Source: Niastella vici
GTDB taxonomy: Bacteria > Bacteroidota > Bacteroidia > Chitinophagales > Chitinophagaceae
Assembly (NCBI RefSeq): GCF_002077945.1
Contig: NZ_LVYD01000044.1
Coordinates: 272,547 to 336,546, forward strand
Direction of reading: 5' to 3'
DNA: 64,000 bases
Shown here: one piece after another, positions 9,764 to 18,608 of the stretch
How the letters are laid out: the number at the start of each line of letters is the position of its first letter
Numbering within the stretch: the first letter of the stretch is position 1
The notes under the pieces: model-generated
What the model was told of the DNA's origin: nothing
What the model saw: only the letters and a program-made list of their open reading frames with translations
Database searches by the model: none
Program-made: the position numbers and the translations under genes

Positions 9764-9825
9764 CAAAATAATTAATAATTTAGTAAGGGAAAATTGCTAA
9801 TTAGTTAAACTGCCAAAAGGAATTA

Positions 9826-9853
9826 TTGCAACTGTAATTGTGAATTTTGCAAC
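9826..9853 (+). repeat. TTGCAAC direct repeat with 21-bp period before susC
   Basis: TTGCAAC occurs at 9826-9832 and again at 9847-9853, so the two copies lie on the same face of the helix, 43 to 70 bases before the SusC start. The spacing equals that of the seven enzyme promoters but the sequence differs. It may be a regulator site or chance, since only seven bases match. Confidence 0.2.
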
Positions 9854-9895
9854 GATCAGGATTCATGATTTTTAACTCATTTACAAAATCTTAAA

Positions 9896-12800
9896 ATGCC
9901 AACAATGCCAAAACTAACTTTCGCGCTTTTGTTTTGTGTACTTTGCCACTACGCAGGCGCGCAGGACGTAAAAATCAGCGGTGTGGTACGGTCTGCCCGC
10001 GATAGCAGCCTGCTACAGGGAGTTTCTGTTACCGTAAAGGGTACCAAAAAAGGTGCCACCACCAATGCATCGGGAACGTATAATATTACCTGTCAAAAAG
10101 AAGCTGTGCTGAGCTTTAGTTTCATCGGTTATACATTACAGGAAATTCCGTTGAACGGAAACAATACAGTTAATGTGTATCTGCAGGTGGAAGCCAACGG
10201 CGATCTGCTGCAGGAAGTGGTAGTGAACGTAGGGTATGGAACCCGCAAAAAAATTGAGGTTGCCGGGGCCGTTGACCAAATTGCCGGCCGTAAAATAGCT
10301 GAACGGCCGGTTGCCAACATCCTGCAGGGATTGCAGGGCGTGAGCGCCGGTTTAAATATTACCTATTCCGGTGGCGCACCCGGTAGTACGCCTAATATTA
10401 ATATCCGGGGCCTGGGGTCAATCAACGGTGGCGGTGGCGCGCCTTTGATCCTGATCGATGGGGTGGCTGCCCAAACCGATGACCTGCTGCGGATAAATCC
10501 TTCCGATGTAGAGTCCATCACCACGTTAAGAGATGGCGCATCAGCTGCAATCTATGGCGCCCGGTCGGCCTTTGGTGTTATCCTGATCGTTACCAAAAAA
10601 GGAAAATCGGGCGGCCGGCACACTATTTCTTATAACGATTATTTCGCTATCTCAAAAAAGACGGTGATGCCTGACCCGGTAACTGATCCATTCATTTATA
10701 AAAAAGTAATGAAGATCGCCACCCAGAATACACCCTGGGATTATGCCAGCTTTACCCCCTGGGAACAAACCTGGGCCAAACAGCGGAGCGATGATCCTTC
10801 CTCTGCCCCTGAAGTAATGCCGAATCCGGATAATCCAACGCAATGGGCGTATATGGGTAATTATAACTTTAATGATTATTTTTTCAGCAAGACCAATTTC
10901 TCGCAATACCACACCATTTCTTTCAGCGGATCTTCGGCAGGAAAAATGCCGGTCAATTATTTGTTATCGGCTGATTACACTAAAGAGAATGGCCTTATCA
11001 AGCTTGCCAAAAATGAGTGGAACCGGTATGGCCTGAGGTCTAATCTCAGTATTAATCCATTACCATGGTTACGGGTGGAAGATAATATGAGTCTTTACCA
11101 ATTGGTAAAAGATATGCCTTCTTACAATATTACAGATGTGTATTACACGCAACCTGTTAACGTGCCTAAAAACCCCGATGGCTCGTGGGGAAACAATACG
11201 GCGGGCATTCTTGCCGGTGAGTTGGCAGATGGCGGACGGAATAAAGAAACCCGTTTTGGCTTTAATAACATTTTAAGAGCTATTGTAACGCTGTTAAATG
11301 GCGATCTTACCATTACCGGAACGGCCAGTAATAAAAGAGAACTCTGGAATGGGTATTACTCCTATTTACCTATACAGGTGGGCTATGGCCCTAATGATAT
11401 AAGGACCACCAATTCGCCCGGCTCAATTACCAATGTGAATGGTGTTGCCAGGCAGGATATTTATGACCTGTTTGCAAACTATAACAAAACATTCGGGTTG
11501 CATAATATTAAATTGACGGCAGGTTATAACCAGGAGTACTACCAATGGGACCCATTGTCGGTGAACAGAAATCAATTGATCTCTACCAGTCTGCCATATT
11601 TAGGCCTTACCCTGGGAACAAACCCCAGTATTACACAATCTGGTTTTGGGGCTTCTTACTACGACTACGCTATCAGAAGTTATTTTGGCCGGGCCGAATA
11701 TACGTTTAACGACCGTTATATTGCCACATTCACCGCCCGCAGGGATGGTTCATCAAGATTTCCTGCCAGTGGCCGTTGGGCATTTACACCCGGTGTTTCA
11801 GGCGCGTGGATAGTGAATAAGGAAAATTTCTGGAATGCAGTAGCCCCCTATGTTTCCACTTTTAAACTCAGGGCCTCTTATGCAAAACAGGGAAATCAGT
11901 CGGTTAGCTATTATGGATATGTGCAGGGATTGGGACTGGGTACTTCGGGATATTTGATCAATGGCGCGGGGCAGCAACCCATTACTACGGTGCCTGGCCT
12001 CAGCGTTGATCCCAATAACTACACCTGGGAAAGCGTAAGTTCAAACAACTTTGGAACCGATGTAAGTTTCCTCAATAACCATTTGAATGTTACGTTCGAC
12101 TATTATGTGCGCAATACTACGGGCATGCTGGTGCCATCGAAAGTATTGCCTGGTGTGTTGGGAACTTCAGCGCCCCAGCAGAATGCAGCCAATATGAGCA
12201 CCAAAGGCTGGGAGTTTACAGCAGCATATAATACCTCGTTTAATGTAGCCGGCCAACCTTTTTCATTTAATATAAAAGGCCAGTTGTGGGACGATAAAAG
12301 CAAGATCACCAAATACGATAACCCGCTTGGATTATTTTCGGCTCCATACCGGCAGGGACAAACTGTTGGCGAAATGTGGGGGTTAGTGAATGATGGCTAC
12401 TTTAAAGATCAAAATGAGATCTCGGCTTTGGATGAAAGCGCCATTATTCCCTGGGGATCGCTTAATGTGGTGCCGGGCTGGCCGAAATATATTGATCAGG
12501 ATGGTGATAAGAAAATTACAACAGGGCCCAGCGATAAAAATCCTGGTGACTTACGCGTTATCGGCAATTCAAGACCCAGGTATCGCTATTCATTTAACAT
12601 AGACATGGCATGGCACAATATTGATGTGTCCTTATTCCTGCAAGGGGTGGCAAAAATGGATTATTATCCGCATCACTACCTGTTCTGGGGACCTTACCAA
12701 CAGCCTTATGCAAATATTTATCCCTGGAACCTTGATTTTTACCGGGGTACCGCTGCAACTGATGCAGAAAAAGCCACCTACTCACAGTCATATATTAATG

Positions 12801-13138
12801 CCGGGCTGGCCAATGCAAATACCAATTCCAGCTACCCGGTATTGCAGTCATGGCTTGCCGATGCTAATTATGGCTCAGGTCTTGATATTCCACAAACAAA
12901 ATACCTGTTGAGCGGTGCGTATTTAAGAGTTAAGAACCTGACAGTGGGCTATAGTTTGCCGCATACTGTGATCAAACAATTGGGCATTCAACGATTCAGG
13001 GTATTCTTCACCGGCGAAAACCTGTTTGAATTTTCTTCGATAAAAAAATATGTGGATCCTGAATCCATCGCTACCGGCAATGGCTGGGTGTATCCTTATC
13101 AAAGAAAATATTCTGTTGGTGTAAATCTTGATTTTTAA
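9896..13138 (+). CDS. SusC-like TonB-dependent receptor without STN domain
   Basis: This outer-membrane transporter of 1080 residues imports oligosaccharides with its SusD (13178) using TonB energy. A signal peptide ends at YAGAQ (about residue 23). A carboxypeptidase-regulatory-like beta-sandwich follows (KISGVVRSARDSSLLQGVSV), then a TonB-box-like segment (EVVVNVGYGTRKK), a plug with NINIRGLGSINGGGGAPLILIDG and YGARSAFGVILIVTKKGK, and a 22-strand-type barrel ending in YSVGVNLDF. It lacks the N-terminal STN domain, so control through a FecR/ECF relay is not expected. The divergent TetR gene may control it. A second ATG lies nine bases downstream of the first. Confidence 0.95.
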   Translation: MPTMPKLTFALLFCVLCHYAGAQDVKISGVVRSARDSSLLQGVSVTVKGTKKGATTNASGTYNITCQKEAVLSFSFIGYTLQEIPLNGNNTVNVYLQVEANGDLLQEVVVNVGYGTRKKIEVAGAVDQIAGRKIAERPVANILQGLQGVSAGLNITYSGGAPGSTPNINIRGLGSINGGGGAPLILIDGVAAQTDDLLRINPSDVESITTLRDGASAAIYGARSAFGVILIVTKKGKSGGRHTISYNDYFAISKKTVMPDPVTDPFIYKKVMKIATQNTPWDYASFTPWEQTWAKQRSDDPSSAPEVMPNPDNPTQWAYMGNYNFNDYFFSKTNFSQYHTISFSGSSAGKMPVNYLLSADYTKENGLIKLAKNEWNRYGLRSNLSINPLPWLRVEDNMSLYQLVKDMPSYNITDVYYTQPVNVPKNPDGSWGNNTAGILAGELADGGRNKETRFGFNNILRAIVTLLNGDLTITGTASNKRELWNGYYSYLPIQVGYGPNDIRTTNSPGSITNVNGVARQDIYDLFANYNKTFGLHNIKLTAGYNQEYYQWDPLSVNRNQLISTSLPYLGLTLGTNPSITQSGFGASYYDYAIRSYFGRAEYTFNDRYIATFTARRDGSSRFPASGRWAFTPGVSGAWIVNKENFWNAVAPYVSTFKLRASYAKQGNQSVSYYGYVQGLGLGTSGYLINGAGQQPITTVPGLSVDPNNYTWESVSSNNFGTDVSFLNNHLNVTFDYYVRNTTGMLVPSKVLPGVLGTSAPQQNAANMSTKGWEFTAAYNTSFNVAGQPFSFNIKGQLWDDKSKITKYDNPLGLFSAPYRQGQTVGEMWGLVNDGYFKDQNEISALDESAIIPWGSLNVVPGWPKYIDQDGDKKITTGPSDKNPGDLRVIGNSRPRYRYSFNIDMAWHNIDVSLFLQGVAKMDYYPHHYLFWGPYQQPYANIYPWNLDFYRGTAATDAEKATYSQSYINAGLANANTNSSYPVLQSWLADANYGSGLDIPQTKYLLSGAYLRVKNLTVGYSLPHTVIKQLGIQRFRVFFTGENLFEFSSIKKYVDPESIATGNGWVYPYQRKYSVGVNLDF

Positions 13139-13177
13139 TTATCCTGTTATAAGGAATCATTCCAAAAAAATAGTCGG

Positions 13178-14965
13178 ATGAAAAAATATATAGCGATCAT
13201 CATCACGTTTGTAGTGGTAAGTTCCTGTAAGAAGGACTTTTTAGACCGCTACCCGCAAACAAGCATCTCACCACAACTCTATTTTAATACCGAGAGCGAT
13301 CTGTCATTGTATGTCAACGGTTTTTTAGACCATCCGGGAACATCCCTGTTTGTGAACGGAAATGAACAGGGAACCGACGACTATGCCACAACGGGCAATG
13401 TTACCATGAAGAACCTGATGAGTGGGAATATAAGCTCTAAAAATACACCTAATAACTGGGGCTGGGGCCGGCTGCGCTCTATTAATTATTTCCTGGGTAA
13501 TTATGCAAAAGCCAATGTGGCGGATGCTGTTAAAAACCATTACGCAGGTTTGGCAAGATATTACCGGGCAAAATTTTACCTTGATAAAGTAAAGAACTAT
13601 TCAGATGTTCCCTGGTATAGTAGTGCCATTAACCCTTCCGACTCGGCCATGTTATACAAGGCCAGTGATGCCCGCACCCTGGTGGTCGACAGCATTTTTG
13701 CCGATCTTGATTTTGCCGTCAACAACGTAATGGAAAAGGTTCCTGCAGGTACACCCGGCTTATGGGCTGTAAAGGCCATGTATGCACGGATGGCGCTGTT
13801 TGAGGGCACTTACCGCAGGTATCACCCTGAACTGAACCTGCAAAGCACAGCCACCCGGTTTTTGCAACTGGCCCGGCAACAGGCAGGTGATATTATGGCT
13901 TCCGGAAAGTTTGCCTTGACCGCAAATTATTCAGATCTGTTCAACAGCCAGGACTTAAGCCAGAACAAGGAAGTTATTTTGAATACCGGTTATGATGCAG
14001 CAAAAGGCGTTTCAAGTTCAGGGAATTTTGGATTGCTGGATTATGAACAATCTCCCTCAAGAGACCTGGTGCAAACCTATTTAATGAAAGATGGTACAAG
14101 ATTTACCGATATTCCCAATTACCAGCAAAAGCAGTTTGTAGAGGAATTCCAGAACCGCGACACCCGGTTGTATGCTACGTATATGTATCCGGGTTTAATG
14201 ATCATTCCGTCCACAAAGCCATATGTGCAAAAGCTCAGCAGCAATTTCACCGGGTACCATCAACTGAAAGGGTTCAATAACAATAGCACCGATGGCACCA
14301 TTGTCAGCAGCGTTGATGTAGCTGCGATCAGGTATGCAGAAGTGTTGTTGACATACGCAGAGGCCAGTGCCGAACTGGGTACCGTAACCCAGCCGGACCT
14401 TGATAAAACCATCGGTTTATTAAGAACGCGAGCAGGCCTACCTGGGCTGAACATGGCAATCGCCAACGCAAATCCTGATGCCGTTTTGCAGGCCAAATAT
14501 CCTGATGTTACCGGCGCCAACCAGGGGCTTATCCTCGAGATCAGAAGAGAAAAAAGAGTGGAATTTGCGTTGGAGGGGCAGCGCTATAACGACCTGATGC
14601 GCTGGAATGCAGGCGTCACCTGTTTTGCGCCCTATGCACAGGGCCTTTATTTCCCTGGCCTGGGTCAATACGATCTTACAGGCGATGGCATCCCTGATAT
14701 TATTTTGATCAGTAAGTCAACACCGATACCCAGCGATAACAACAAAATAAAAAATTCCCTGGGTGTAACCCTGGTTTATTACAAAGCCGGCAGCTATGGC
14801 GATCAAGGTGTAACGGTTTATTTGCAGAATGGCGAGAGTGGCGGCCCCACTGTTACCGGGGTTAGTGCAAGAACTTTTACCGCGCCCAAATATTATTATT
14901 TACCTATACCGGTTTTGGAAATAACGCAAAACCCGAATTTGAAACAGCCATTTGGCTGGCAATAA
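13178..14965 (+). CDS. SusD/RagB family lipoprotein
   Basis: The 595-residue partner of the SusC at 9896 begins 39 bases after it. The signal ends in VVSSC, with Cys17 lipidated, followed by KKDFLDRYP, a typical SusD start. The C-terminal half has AIRYAEVLLTYAEASAELG and IRREKRVEFALEGQRYNDLMRW. Close to the C-terminus an aspartate-rich stretch (DLTGDGIPDIILI, near 540) resembles a calcium-binding loop. A perfect hairpin follows the stop codon. Confidence 0.95.
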   Translation: MKKYIAIIITFVVVSSCKKDFLDRYPQTSISPQLYFNTESDLSLYVNGFLDHPGTSLFVNGNEQGTDDYATTGNVTMKNLMSGNISSKNTPNNWGWGRLRSINYFLGNYAKANVADAVKNHYAGLARYYRAKFYLDKVKNYSDVPWYSSAINPSDSAMLYKASDARTLVVDSIFADLDFAVNNVMEKVPAGTPGLWAVKAMYARMALFEGTYRRYHPELNLQSTATRFLQLARQQAGDIMASGKFALTANYSDLFNSQDLSQNKEVILNTGYDAAKGVSSSGNFGLLDYEQSPSRDLVQTYLMKDGTRFTDIPNYQQKQFVEEFQNRDTRLYATYMYPGLMIIPSTKPYVQKLSSNFTGYHQLKGFNNNSTDGTIVSSVDVAAIRYAEVLLTYAEASAELGTVTQPDLDKTIGLLRTRAGLPGLNMAIANANPDAVLQAKYPDVTGANQGLILEIRREKRVEFALEGQRYNDLMRWNAGVTCFAPYAQGLYFPGLGQYDLTGDGIPDIILISKSTPIPSDNNKIKNSLGVTLVYYKAGSYGDQGVTVYLQNGESGGPTVTGVSARTFTAPKYYYLPIPVLEITQNPNLKQPFGWQ

Positions 14966-14990
14966 TAATGGTCAGTTAAAGAAACCGCAA

Positions 14991-15021
14991 TAAGAGGTTG
15001 CTTCAATGAAGCAACCTCTTA
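14991..15021. terminator. 14-bp perfect hairpin after susD
   Basis: TAAGAGGTTGCTTC (14991-15004), loop AAT, and its exact complement (15008-15021) form a strong stem followed by AAATAATTTT. It should end or weaken the susCD transcript before the phosphoesterase gene. The T-tract is interrupted, so it may be a partial terminator or an RNA-stabilising end. Confidence 0.6.
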
Positions 15022-15036
15022 AATAATTTTAAAACT

Positions 15037-15930
15037 ATGAACAGAAAAAAATTCCTGACAGGCCTGCCCATACTGGCAGCTGCGCCCGTATCAATTTTGG
15101 CAAATGAAGCGGCTCCGCCACGGAAGGAGAAGCCTGTACTTACCCTGGCCCATATTACCGATGTACATATACGAAGTGGAGACAATGCACCCCAGCGGTT
15201 TAAGGATTGCCTCAGCAAGATCAAAAAACTGAACGTCGACTTTTTTTTAAATACCGGCGACTCCATCAACGACGCTTCGTACGACAATGTAAAAAGAGAA
15301 AGTGTAACGGAACAATGGCAGCTATGGGACAACTGTTTGCAGCAGATAAAAGGATATGATATCTACAGTTGCATTGGCAATCATGATATCTGGTGGGCCG
15401 CGCCTGATAAAAACGATGACATGTATGGAAAAGAGTATGTGGTAAAACGATTGAACATTCCGCACCGCTATTACAGCTTTACCCGCAGTGGCTGGCATTT
15501 TATTATCCTGGATGGAAATAATAAAAATATTTCACTGGACGAAGAACAGTTTAACTGGTTGGCGGCTGATCTGGAAAGTATTCCTGCCAATACGCCCACA
15601 CTGATCATGTCGCATTACCCTACATTTGGCGCTACACCCATACTGGTAGGCGGCAACCATAGTGATCGTAATAAATTAAAAGATCTTTTTTATAAACATA
15701 AAGATAAAGTAAGGGCTTCCCTCAGCGGGCACAACCATTTGTATGATAAAACATTTTACAATGGCGTATGGTATTGCTGTAATGGCGCCATGAGCGGGTT
15801 CTGGTGGGGCAAAGGCGATAAGGATTCAACCGGGCCGGGTTATTATTTTGAAACGCCGCCTGGTTTTGCCATTCTGAAGTTATATAAAGACGGCGGGTTT
15901 GAAAGCGAATACTACGCGCATGAGCTTTAG
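15037..15930 (+). CDS. Secreted calcineurin-like metallophosphoesterase
   Basis: The 297-residue protein has all metal-binding motifs of the family: Asp42 and His44 in TDVHI, Asp75 in NTGDSIND, GNHD (Asn115-His116-Asp117), the MSHYP histidine and SGHNH. An N-terminal hydrophobic segment after MNRKKFL suggests export; the KK pair resembles a degraded twin-arginine signal, so route and lipidation are uncertain. It lies between a SusC/SusD pair and a GH92 alpha-mannosidase, all on the same strand. A phosphodiesterase or phosphomonoesterase acting on phosphorylated glycans is therefore possible, but that is inference. The family also includes enzymes on nucleotides and phospholipids. Confidence 0.88.
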   Translation: MNRKKFLTGLPILAAAPVSILANEAAPPRKEKPVLTLAHITDVHIRSGDNAPQRFKDCLSKIKKLNVDFFLNTGDSINDASYDNVKRESVTEQWQLWDNCLQQIKGYDIYSCIGNHDIWWAAPDKNDDMYGKEYVVKRLNIPHRYYSFTRSGWHFIILDGNNKNISLDEEQFNWLAADLESIPANTPTLIMSHYPTFGATPILVGGNHSDRNKLKDLFYKHKDKVRASLSGHNHLYDKTFYNGVWYCCNGAMSGFWWGKGDKDSTGPGYYFETPPGFAILKLYKDGGFESEYYAHEL

Positions 15931-16048
15931 CAATAGCATTTGAAAACCGGCAGGGGAGTATTGCGATATTTCCCTGCTGTGAACCAGGCAACTTCAATAA
16001 TATTGATAAAAACAGATGCAATATTTACAAATAACAGGGCCTGTATTT

Positions 16049-16105
16049 TTTGTCAGTCATTTTAATGGATATTTGGGACCCGATACAAAATGATTCGCTG
16101 ACAAA
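16049..16105 (+). promoter_or_regulatory. Large interrupted inverted repeat before GH92 gene
   Basis: TTTGTCAG-TCATTTT (16049-16063) pairs with AAAATGA (16087-16093) and CTGACAAA (16098-16105), with only TTCG unpaired on one side. It ends 12 bases before the GH92 ATG. It could be an operator for a dimeric regulator or an RNA stem in the leader. This gene lacks the 21-bp direct-repeat module found before the other enzymes. Confidence 0.45.
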
Positions 16106-16117
16106 TAACTGCTTTGC

Positions 16118-18427
16118 ATGAAAATAAATGGTTTGTTTTTGGCATTAATGTGTGTGACAGCAACGATCAATGCCCAAATACAACAGCCCGCCGATTATGT
16201 AAATCCTTTTATAGGGGCCAGTACCAGCATAGAGAAGGCCGGTGCATCGCATGGGTTGGGTAAAACCTTTCCCGGCGCCACTACACCTTTTGGATTGGTG
16301 CAGGTAAGTGCGAATACCATTACCGGTGGCGATAACGGAAGTGGTTACAGTTATGAGCATACTACCATTGAAGGTTTTGCCTGTACACAAATGAGTGGGG
16401 TGGGGTGGTATGGCGATCTGGGCAATTTCCTGGTAATGCCCACCACCGGACCATTACACACGGCTGCGGGGAAGCCGGGGGAACCTGGCAGCGGCTATCG
16501 TTCGCGATATGATAAACAAAGTGAGAAAGCAAGGGCCGGGTATTATGGGGTACGTTTAACAGATTATGATATCAGGGCAGAGCTTACTGCGGCTCCCCAT
16601 AGTGCTGTAATGCGTTTCACTTTTCCGGCACATCAGCAATCGCGTTTACAAATAGACCTGGCTCGCCGGGTAGGAGGTACCTCGGTGCTACAATATGTAA
16701 AAGTGGTGAATGAAAATACGATCACCGGTTATATGAAATGCACCCCCGAAGGCGGAGGTTGGGGCAATGGGGATGGGAAGGGGGATTACACGGTTTATTT
16801 CTATACGAAATTTAGTAAGCCATTACAACATTACGGAGTTTGGAGCGCCGATATACCAGATGGGCTCAGGCGAAAACGGGAGAATATTGAAAGCGATAGC
16901 TATCAGCAACGGATTGCAAAAGCGGAGGTGCTTCCCGGTGTAAGAGAAAAAGAAGGGAAGCACCTGGGCTTTTTTACCGAGTTTGCCACCACGGCTAATG
17001 AAGCAGTAACGATGAGCACAGGTATCTCGCTGGTAAGTATGGAAGGGGCCCAAAAGAACTGGCAGGCAGAGATCGGCAACAAAAGCTTTGATGATGTTTG
17101 CCGGCTGGCGCATGAAGAGTGGAACAAAGCGTTAGGTAAAATAACAGTGACAGGTGGCAGCGACAATGATAAAACCATTTTTTATACGGCGCTGTACCAT
17201 ACCATGATCGACCCGCGCAGTATGGCCGATGTAGATGGTAAATATCCCGGTGCAGATGGACAAATTCACAGCAGCACTTTATTCACCAAACGCACCATTT
17301 TTAGCGGGTGGGATGTGTTCAGAAGCCAGATGCCGCTGCAAACCATTATCAATCCCCGCGTTGTGAATGATATGATCAATTCCCTGGTTGAGCTGGCTGA
17401 TCAAAGCGGTAAACATTACCTGGAGCGTTGGGAGTTTTTTAATGCCTATAGTGGATGTATGATAGGTAATCCCGCTATCGTGATGATCACAGATGCGTAT
17501 GCCAAAGGCATCAAACAGTTCAATACGCAAAAAGCATTGGCCTATGCCATTAATACTTCGGAACGGTTTGGGACTGGTGACAAAGGATATTGCGCCGGTG
17601 GTTCATCTGTATCCAATACCCTGGAATATGCCTTTAGTGAATGGTCGTTGTCAAAGCTGGCGGGCATGCTTGGTAACAACGCGGTGAAAGAAAAATATGA
17701 AATGCGAAGCCGGTCGTGGCAGAATATCTTCGATACAACAGTACAATGGTTCAGGCCCCGGAACAACGACGGCAGTTGGGCAGCCTGGCCTGCCAATGGC
17801 AGGCTGGAGCAAAGTTATGGTTGTGTAGAGTCGAACTTATATCAGCAAGGCTGGTTTGTACCCCACGATGTTACAGGTATGATTAAGTATATGGGGGGCA
17901 GGGAAAAAGTTTTGAATGACCTGCTTCATTTTTTCGACAGCGTGCCAGCTAATATGCTATGGAACAACTATTACAACCACGCCAATGAACCGGTTCATCA
18001 TGTTCCTTTTTTGTTTAACTGGCTGGGCGCTCCCTGGTACACGCAACAATGGACAAGAGCTATTTGCGCGAGGGCATACCATAATTCGGTGGAGGGATTG
18101 GTAGGAAATGAAGATGTGGGGCAAATGTCGGCCTGGTATGTGTTGGCCGCAAGCGGTCTGCATCCGGTTTGTCCTGGCAATACCCGTTATGAAATAACCA
18201 GTCCGGTATTCGATAAAATTACTATCCGGCCGGGTATGGGTAAACTGTTTACAATTATCGCAAAGCATAACAGCAAGCATAATCTCTATATACAAAGGGC
18301 TACCCTGAATGGCAAACCCTGGTCAAATTGTTTCATTGATCATGCACAAATTATTGCCGGGGGTGTGCTGGAATTGGAAATGGGATCAGTGCCTAACCAG
18401 GAATGGGGGAGGGGGGCGGTCAATTGA
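16118..18427 (+). CDS. GH92 alpha-mannosidase
   Basis: The 769-residue protein matches GH92 over its full length, a calcium-dependent inverting exo-alpha-mannosidase family common in Bacteroidota. A signal peptide ends at TINAQ. The N-terminal beta-sandwich starts DYVNPFIGAS and contains GKTFPGATTPFGLVQVS. The (alpha/alpha)6 domain has IFSGWDVFRSQMPLQTI, NEPVHHVPFLFNWLGAPW and GNEDVGQMSAWYVLAASG. In this last motif the acidic residues correspond to the catalytic base region, and VESN lies where the catalytic acid segment of the family is expected. The family covers alpha-1,2, 1,3, 1,4 and 1,6 linkages and mannose-phosphate bonds; specificity cannot be settled here. It probably trims mannose in the periplasm. 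The neighbours are a phosphoesterase and an unassigned glycosidase candidate. Confidence 0.93.
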   Translation: MKINGLFLALMCVTATINAQIQQPADYVNPFIGASTSIEKAGASHGLGKTFPGATTPFGLVQVSANTITGGDNGSGYSYEHTTIEGFACTQMSGVGWYGDLGNFLVMPTTGPLHTAAGKPGEPGSGYRSRYDKQSEKARAGYYGVRLTDYDIRAELTAAPHSAVMRFTFPAHQQSRLQIDLARRVGGTSVLQYVKVVNENTITGYMKCTPEGGGWGNGDGKGDYTVYFYTKFSKPLQHYGVWSADIPDGLRRKRENIESDSYQQRIAKAEVLPGVREKEGKHLGFFTEFATTANEAVTMSTGISLVSMEGAQKNWQAEIGNKSFDDVCRLAHEEWNKALGKITVTGGSDNDKTIFYTALYHTMIDPRSMADVDGKYPGADGQIHSSTLFTKRTIFSGWDVFRSQMPLQTIINPRVVNDMINSLVELADQSGKHYLERWEFFNAYSGCMIGNPAIVMITDAYAKGIKQFNTQKALAYAINTSERFGTGDKGYCAGGSSVSNTLEYAFSEWSLSKLAGMLGNNAVKEKYEMRSRSWQNIFDTTVQWFRPRNNDGSWAAWPANGRLEQSYGCVESNLYQQGWFVPHDVTGMIKYMGGREKVLNDLLHFFDSVPANMLWNNYYNHANEPVHHVPFLFNWLGAPWYTQQWTRAICARAYHNSVEGLVGNEDVGQMSAWYVLAASGLHPVCPGNTRYEITSPVFDKITIRPGMGKLFTIIAKHNSKHNLYIQRATLNGKPWSNCFIDHAQIIAGGVLELEMGSVPNQEWGRGAVN

Positions 18428-18480
18428 TTTCAATTACATTTCTTAGCGCCGGTTATCAGGATGTTTCCATTGGTCAGGGC

Positions 18481-18546
18481 GTAAAAAAAGCATCAGTCTT
18501 TATCAAAATAGCGTCGGTTTTAAAGCCGCTATAAAGGTAATTTCGT
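18481..18546 (+). promoter_or_regulatory. 21-bp direct-repeat promoter module, copy A
   Basis: AAAAAAGC (18484-18491) and AAAATAGC (18505-18512) lie exactly 21 bp apart. The second is followed by CGTCGGTTTTAAA and, after 25 bp, by GGTAATTTCG (18537-18546), which resembles the Bacteroidota -7 box TAnnTTTG. The expected transcript would start about 55 bases before the ATG at 18609. Confidence 0.7.
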
Positions 18547-18608
18547 ATGCATAACTTGTACATTAAAACCGAACATTCTCCATACCCCACTATTTGAGGA
18601 ATTTATCT

